Shown one piece after another: positions 6,010 through 8,879 of a stretch of DNA of 8,879 nucleotides. The notes under the pieces were generated by a model that was not told where the DNA came from, ran no database searches, and was given only the letters and a program-made list of their open reading frames with translations. The position numbers and the translations under genes are program-made. Where the stretch lies: contig CALDPI010000269.1 in assembly GCA_937912045.1 (NCBI GenBank), positions 1 to 8,879 of the forward strand, read 5' to 3'. How positions within the stretch are numbered: the stretch's first letter is position 1; every line of letters starts with the position of its first letter. This DNA comes from an uncultured Clostridia bacterium. Its GTDB lineage: Bacteria > Bacillota > Clostridia > Oscillospirales > Acutalibacteraceae.

Positions 6010-6064
6010 TTTTTTAATAATTATGTATTTTTTTATCTATTTTTTATATATTATATATATTATC
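6010..6064. other. AT-rich divider between divergent promoters
   Basis: This stretch is almost entirely A and T, with long T runs and alternating TA steps, and lies between the hyd and Nudix promoters. It could act as UP-element-like or easily melted DNA. No open frame with a ribosome site and no convincing terminator hairpin is visible in it. Confidence 0.4.
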
Positions 6065-6065
6065 C

Positions 6066-6094
6066 TTGTCAAACCGCCGCTTTTTTGGTATGCT
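6066..6094 (+). promoter_or_regulatory. Probable sigma-A promoter of the Nudix-LOG pair
   Basis: TTGTCA (6066-6071) and TATGCT (6089-6094) are spaced by 17 nt. The predicted start near 6101 leaves a very short leader before GTG at 6111, or a normal one before the in-frame GTG at 6120, which has AAGGGA 11 nt upstream. Confidence 0.5.
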
Positions 6095-6110
6095 TTAAAG
6101 GTAAGGGACG

Positions 6111-6575
6111 GTGAATAAAGTGAAAAACACATCGCTTTGTTACATTTTTGACGGTAATAACGTTCTGCTTTTGCATAAGAATATAAAGAAGGACTTAAAC
6201 TTTGAAAAGTGGCTGGGCGTCGGCGGAAAATTTTTGGAGGATGAGAGTCCGTTTGAGTGCGTTCTGCGTGAAGCGCACGAGGAAACCGGGCTTACACTTA
6301 AAGCCCCGCTCTACCGCGGAATTGTGACCTTCGTTTCCGACAGGTATGAAAGCGAGCAGATGCACCTATTCACCTGTGACGAGTTTGAGGGCACGCTCAC
6401 AACCTGCGACGAGGGCGAGCTTTTGTTTGTCCCAAAGGAAAAGCTCTTTTCGCTGCCCGCGTGGGAGGGGGACAAAATCTTTTTGGAGCTTATCCTCAAG
6501 GACTGTCCGTTCTTCAGTCTGAAGCTTGTGTACGAGGGCGACACGCTTGTAAGCCACGAGCTTATATTTATTTAA
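6111..6575 (+). CDS. Nudix hydrolase, MutT-like (probable 8-oxo-dGTP diphosphatase type)
   Basis: This 154-residue soluble protein has a complete Nudix box, GX5EX7REUXEEXGU: G39, E45, R53, E54, E57, E58, G60 and L61, with the REAHEETGL core. Nudix enzymes hydrolyse nucleoside diphosphates linked to another group. The preceding WLGVGGKF (34-41) and the N-terminal NTSLCYIFDGNNVLLLHK resemble the MutT-like 8-oxo-dGTP diphosphatases common in Firmicutes, but the exact substrate cannot be read from sequence. GTG at 6111 (AAAGG 9 nt upstream) is used; GTG at 6120 is an equally possible start and would remove three residues. It is transcribed away from the hyd operon, and its stop codon lies beside the ribosome site of the LOG-family gene, so the two are probably one operon. 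Confidence 0.92.
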   Translation: MNKVKNTSLCYIFDGNNVLLLHKNIKKDLNFEKWLGVGGKFLEDESPFECVLREAHEETGLTLKAPLYRGIVTFVSDRYESEQMHLFTCDEFEGTLTTCDEGELLFVPKEKLFSLPAWEGDKIFLELILKDCPFFSLKLVYEGDTLVSHELIFI

Positions 6576-6586
6576 GAGGTGATTTT

Positions 6587-7168
6587 TTGAATATTTGTGT
6601 TTACGGTGCTTCGAGTAACACCATTGACCAAAAATATATAAAAGACGGCGAGGCGCTCGGAAGAATTATGGCAGAGCGCGGACACACGCTGATTTTCGGT
6701 GCCGGAAACGGCGGCCTTATGGGCGCCACCGCACGCGGTATGCACGAAAAGGGCGGAAAGACAGTAGGCGTTGCACCACGCTTTTTCAGCGCAGACGGTC
6801 TGCTTTTCCCCCACTGTGACGAGCTTTTGCGCACCGACACAATGCGCGAGCGCAAGCAGATTATGGAGGACCGCAGCGATGCATTTATTATGGCACCGGG
6901 CGGAATCGGCACTTTTGAAGAGTTTTTTGAAATTCTAACTCTCAAACAACTCGCGCGCCACACAAAGCCCATTGCCGTGCTTAACACAAACGGCTATTAC
7001 GACCCGCTTTTCAGTATGCTGCAACGCGCTGTTGACGGCAACTTTATGACCGATAAAAACCTTTTGCTTTACGGTGTTTTTGACACGCCCGAGGCGGCGC
7101 TTGACTACATTGAAACCGCAAAAGACGCCGCACACGATATCACACACTATAAAAACGTGGAAAATTAA
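6587..7168 (+). CDS. LOG family protein, TIGR00730 Rossmann-fold nucleoside-monophosphate phosphoribohydrolase
   Basis: This 193-residue protein is of the usual length for the LOG (lonely guy)/TIGR00730 family, which cleaves the N-glycosidic bond of nucleoside 5'-monophosphates. Cytokinin precursors are the plant substrates; the bacterial substrate is usually uncertain. Visible motifs are NICVYGASS (2-10), the nucleotide loop FGAGNGGLMGATA (37-49), the catalytic-arginine region MRERKQIM (86-93) and the family signature PGGIGTFEEFFE (104-115). The start is TTG at 6587: AGAGGTGA begins right at the Nudix stop codon with its GG 7 nt upstream, and the reading frame before it has no family sequence. 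Translation is probably coupled to the Nudix gene 11 nt upstream. No terminator is visible after its stop before the next promoter. Confidence 0.93.
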   Translation: MNICVYGASSNTIDQKYIKDGEALGRIMAERGHTLIFGAGNGGLMGATARGMHEKGGKTVGVAPRFFSADGLLFPHCDELLRTDTMRERKQIMEDRSDAFIMAPGGIGTFEEFFEILTLKQLARHTKPIAVLNTNGYYDPLFSMLQRAVDGNFMTDKNLLLYGVFDTPEAALDYIETAKDAAHDITHYKNVEN

Positions 7169-7179
7169 CAAAATATTCA

Positions 7180-7208
7180 TTGACAAATGTTAGCACCCTA
7201 ACTATAAT
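7180..7208 (+). promoter_or_regulatory. Consensus sigma-A promoter of the marR-ABC exporter operon
   Basis: TTGACA (7180-7185) and TATAAT (7203-7208) are perfect matches separated by the ideal 17 nt. It starts only 11 nt after the LOG gene stop. Left unrepressed it should be very strong, which fits the operator embedded in it. Confidence 0.92.
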
Positions 7209-7222
7209 GTTAGGGTGCTAAC
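7189..7222. promoter_or_regulatory. MarR operator: perfect inverted repeat with the -10 box at its centre
   Basis: GTTAGCACCCTAAC (7189-7202) and GTTAGGGTGCTAAC (7209-7222) are exact reverse complements, and the 6 nt between them are exactly the TATAAT box. Each arm is itself a smaller dyad (GTTAG-N4-CTAAC), and the dyad centres lie 20 bp apart, about two helical turns. This suggests two MarR dimers bound on one DNA face. The left arm fills the -35/-10 spacer, so occupancy would block RNA polymerase. The regulator encoded just downstream is the likely binder. Confidence 0.85.
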
Positions 7223-7242
7223 TTATTTTTTGGAGGGATTGT

Positions 7243-7683
7243 ATGGAAAAAAGGCGAATCGGTCCCGAAATCAGACGTCTTAACAATCTGATTAAACGCG
7301 AAGCAGAAAAAAGCTCTGCCAGAGCTCAGCTTGAAAGTCTGACAGGGCTGCACGGCTGGGTTATCGGCCACGTTGCGAGGCAGAACGGTCCCGTTCTCCA
7401 GCGCGACCTTGAAAAGCGTTTTTCGGTTCGGCGCTCTACGATGAGCAACATTCTGGCGCTTATGGAAAAGAACGGGCTCATAACCCGTACACCCAGCAAG
7501 CAGGACGCCAGGGCAAAGCAGATTACGCTGACGCCGCGTGCCGTTGCTATTGACAGAATTGTGCGGCAGGACCTCGACCGACTGGATGCGCTGCTCACAG
7601 CCGGCATAAGCGAAGAGGAGCTTTCTGCCTTCTTCGGAACTTTAGATAAAATCAAGGCAAACCTGGAGGTGCAAAATGATTAA
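7243..7683 (+). CDS. MarR family transcriptional regulator
   Basis: This 146-residue protein has a MarR-type winged helix-turn-helix: LQRDLEKRFSVRRSTMSNIL (about 52-71) as the DNA-reading helices, then GLITRTPSKQDARAKQITLT (about 78-97), with the DxR motif typical of the wing. Flanking N- and C-terminal helices form the usual dimer region. GGAGGG lies 5 nt before the ATG. It is transcribed from the palindrome-embedded promoter at 7180-7208, so autorepression is very likely. Its end overlaps the start of the ABC exporter by 8 nt, the usual pairing of a ligand-released repressor with a drug or toxin pump. The ligand is unknown. Confidence 0.93.
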   Translation: MEKRRIGPEIRRLNNLIKREAEKSSARAQLESLTGLHGWVIGHVARQNGPVLQRDLEKRFSVRRSTMSNILALMEKNGLITRTPSKQDARAKQITLTPRAVAIDRIVRQDLDRLDALLTAGISEEELSAFFGTLDKIKANLEVQND

Positions 7684-8879
7684 AACCCTTTCAAAATGTA
7701 TAAGAGAATATAAGCTTCCGTCCATTCTTACGCTTATTTTCATCTCTATCGAGGTGCTTATTGAGGTTTCCATTCCTTTCATAACCGCCAACCTCGTTAA
7801 TAACATTAAATACGGCGCGCCCATTCAGGACGTTATAAAGACGGGTGTAATGCTTGTTCTGCTTGCGCTGTTTTCGCTGTGTTGCGGCGGAATTGCGGCG
7901 GTGACCTGTGCAAAGGCATCTGCCGGTTTTGCAAAAAATCTGCGTCACGATATGTTTGAAAAAATCGGAAGCTATTCCTTTTCCAACATTGACAAGTTTT
8001 CTTCCACCTCTCTCGTGACAAGACTTACAACCGATATTTCCAACGTGCAGATATCTTATATGATGTTGATAAGAACGGCTGTCAGAAGTCCTATGATGTT
8101 TGTCTTCTCGATTATAATGGCATACACCATGGGCGGCACGCTTGCCACCACCTTTGTCGTGGTTGTCCCTGTTTTGATTCTCGGTCTTCTCTTTGTTGCA
8201 CGAAAGGCTATGCCCGCATTCAGACGCGTTTTCAAAAAGTACGACAACATTAACGAATCCATTGAAGAAAACGTGCGCGGAATGCGCGTTGTCAAGGGCT
8301 TTTCGCGCGAGACTTTTGAAAAGCAGAAATTTAATGCCGCCTCTGACGATATTCAAAAGGATTTCACAAAGGCAGAAAGAATTGTCGCGCTTAACACCCC
8401 GATTATGCAGTTTTGTATGTATTTTAACACCGTCGGCATTCTGCTCATCGGCGCATTTCTTGTCATAAGCAGCGGCGGCACGCAGGTTGACGTTGGTCAG
8501 ATTTCTGCAATGCTGACCTACGGCGTGCAGATTCTGATGAGCCTTATGATGCTCTCAATGATTTACGTTATGCTGACGATGTCTATTGAATCTATGAAAC
8601 GTATTTGCGAGGTTTTGAACGAGGTTCCCTCACTCACAAGCCCCGAAAACGCGGTTACGGAGGTTAAAAACGGCGATATATCCTTTAAAGACGTTTCCTT
8701 CAAATATTCAAAGGACGCAAAGCGTTATGCCTTGTCCGATGTCAACCTTGAGATTAAATCGGGAATGACGGTTGGAATCCTGGGCGGAACGGGAAGCAGT
8801 AAATCCTCTCTCGTGCAGCTAATTCCACGCCTTTACGACGTGAGCGACGGCTCGGTTTCGGTCGGCGGTGTGGACGTAA
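7676..8879 (+). CDS. ABC exporter half-transporter, fused permease-ATPase (partial, C-terminus off right edge)
   Basis: An open frame runs from ATG at 7676 to the right edge (401 full codons; the family is about 570-600 residues). The N-terminal part is an ABC exporter type 1 membrane domain. Hydrophobic segments are visible near residues 14-37, 55-77, 133-152, 155-178, 240-264 and 278-305, together with ENVRGMRVVKGFSRE (coupling region) typical of the BmrA/MsbA-like family. The nucleotide-binding domain begins near 335, and Walker A is GGTGSSKSSL (about 370-379), with SK in place of the usual GK. Signature, Walker B and switch histidine lie outside the window. GGAGGT is 5 nt before the start, and the gene overlaps marR by 8 nt. 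Many relatives pair with a second half-transporter encoded next; this would have to lie to the right. The substrate, probably a drug, peptide or lipid-like compound, is unknown. Confidence 0.93.
   Translation, partial: MIKTLSKCIREYKLPSILTLIFISIEVLIEVSIPFITANLVNNIKYGAPIQDVIKTGVMLVLLALFSLCCGGIAAVTCAKASAGFAKNLRHDMFEKIGSYSFSNIDKFSSTSLVTRLTTDISNVQISYMMLIRTAVRSPMMFVFSIIMAYTMGGTLATTFVVVVPVLILGLLFVARKAMPAFRRVFKKYDNINESIEENVRGMRVVKGFSRETFEKQKFNAASDDIQKDFTKAERIVALNTPIMQFCMYFNTVGILLIGAFLVISSGGTQVDVGQISAMLTYGVQILMSLMMLSMIYVMLTMSIESMKRICEVLNEVPSLTSPENAVTEVKNGDISFKDVSFKYSKDAKRYALSDVNLEIKSGMTVGILGGTGSSKSSLVQLIPRLYDVSDGSVSVGGVDV

Noticed and set aside
6461..6586. Longer start for the LOG gene inside the Nudix gene
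   Set aside because: The added residues show no family similarity, overlap the Nudix coding region, and the TTG at 6587 has a well-placed ribosome site.
7209..7242. The right arm of the MarR palindrome plus the T run as a terminator for the upstream LOG gene
   Set aside because: A read-through transcript from the LOG gene could fold this GC-moderate hairpin followed by T-rich sequence, but the perfect promoter fused in the repeat and the downstream MarR gene explain it better; a secondary terminator role cannot be excluded.
7691..8356. Long antisense open frame (221 codons) inside the ABC exporter gene
   Set aside because: Its translation is low-complexity, rich in N, H, R and K, with no domain or ribosome site; it is the mirror of a well-supported coding region.
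1..8879. CRISPR arrays, tRNA or rRNA genes, insertion sequences, attachment sites, riboswitches
   Set aside because: No spaced direct repeats, cloverleaf-like genes, transposase motifs, or recognisable riboswitch cores were found; intergenic space is too short for most of them.

Overview
The window most likely comes from an anaerobic, fermentative member of the Clostridia (Firmicutes/Bacillota). The evidence is the gene content (electron-bifurcating [FeFe]-hydrogenase subunits with DRTGG, PHP and GHKL-ATPase accessory genes), strong AGGAGG-type ribosome sites, a candidate Rex redox operator and moderate GC. An oscillospiraceal or ruminococcal gut or sludge bacterium would fit, but genus cannot be read from this sequence. 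Nothing suggests a plasmid, phage, insertion sequence, CRISPR array or RNA gene.

Minus strand, about 5982 down to 1 (transcribed right to left): one tightly packed operon. It starts with a NuoE/HydC-like [2Fe-2S] subunit (5408-5905) and runs through a DRTGG protein, an RsbW-like GHKL ATPase, a putative sensory [FeFe]-hydrogenase with an H-cluster domain (HydS-like), a second DRTGG protein, a PHP phosphoesterase-like protein and an orphan histidine-kinase-type ATPase. It ends with a thioredoxin-like ferredoxin (HndB-like) and HydB/NuoF, which runs off the left edge. The catalytic HydA is expected just beyond that edge. Junctions are 4-nt ATGA overlaps, one 14-nt overlap, or short gaps of 12 to 43 nt, so co-translation is likely. 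The structural genes hydC and hydB flank six accessory genes and the HndB-like gene. The accessory genes look like an H2/redox-sensing signalling block, with two DRTGG and two GHKL ATPase genes. The promoter has a perfect extended -10, and an imperfect palindrome matching the clostridial Rex consensus lies across it. This suggests repression that responds to NADH/NAD+. A 9-bp hairpin sits at the predicted 5' end of the transcript.

Intergenic 5906-6110 (205 bp) is the largest gene-free stretch. It holds the hyd promoter/operator/leader, an AT-rich segment (about 6010-6064) and a divergent promoter. No stretch over 300 bases lacks a gene.

Plus strand 6111-7168: a Nudix hydrolase followed by a LOG-family (TIGR00730) phosphoribohydrolase starting at TTG, probably a two-gene nucleotide-housekeeping operon. 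Plus strand 7180-8879: a MarR regulator and an overlapping ABC exporter half-transporter (cut by the right edge). They are driven by a consensus sigma-A promoter whose -10 box is exactly the 6-bp centre of a perfect 14-bp-arm inverted repeat, a clear autorepression operator. This is a typical drug/toxin efflux cassette.
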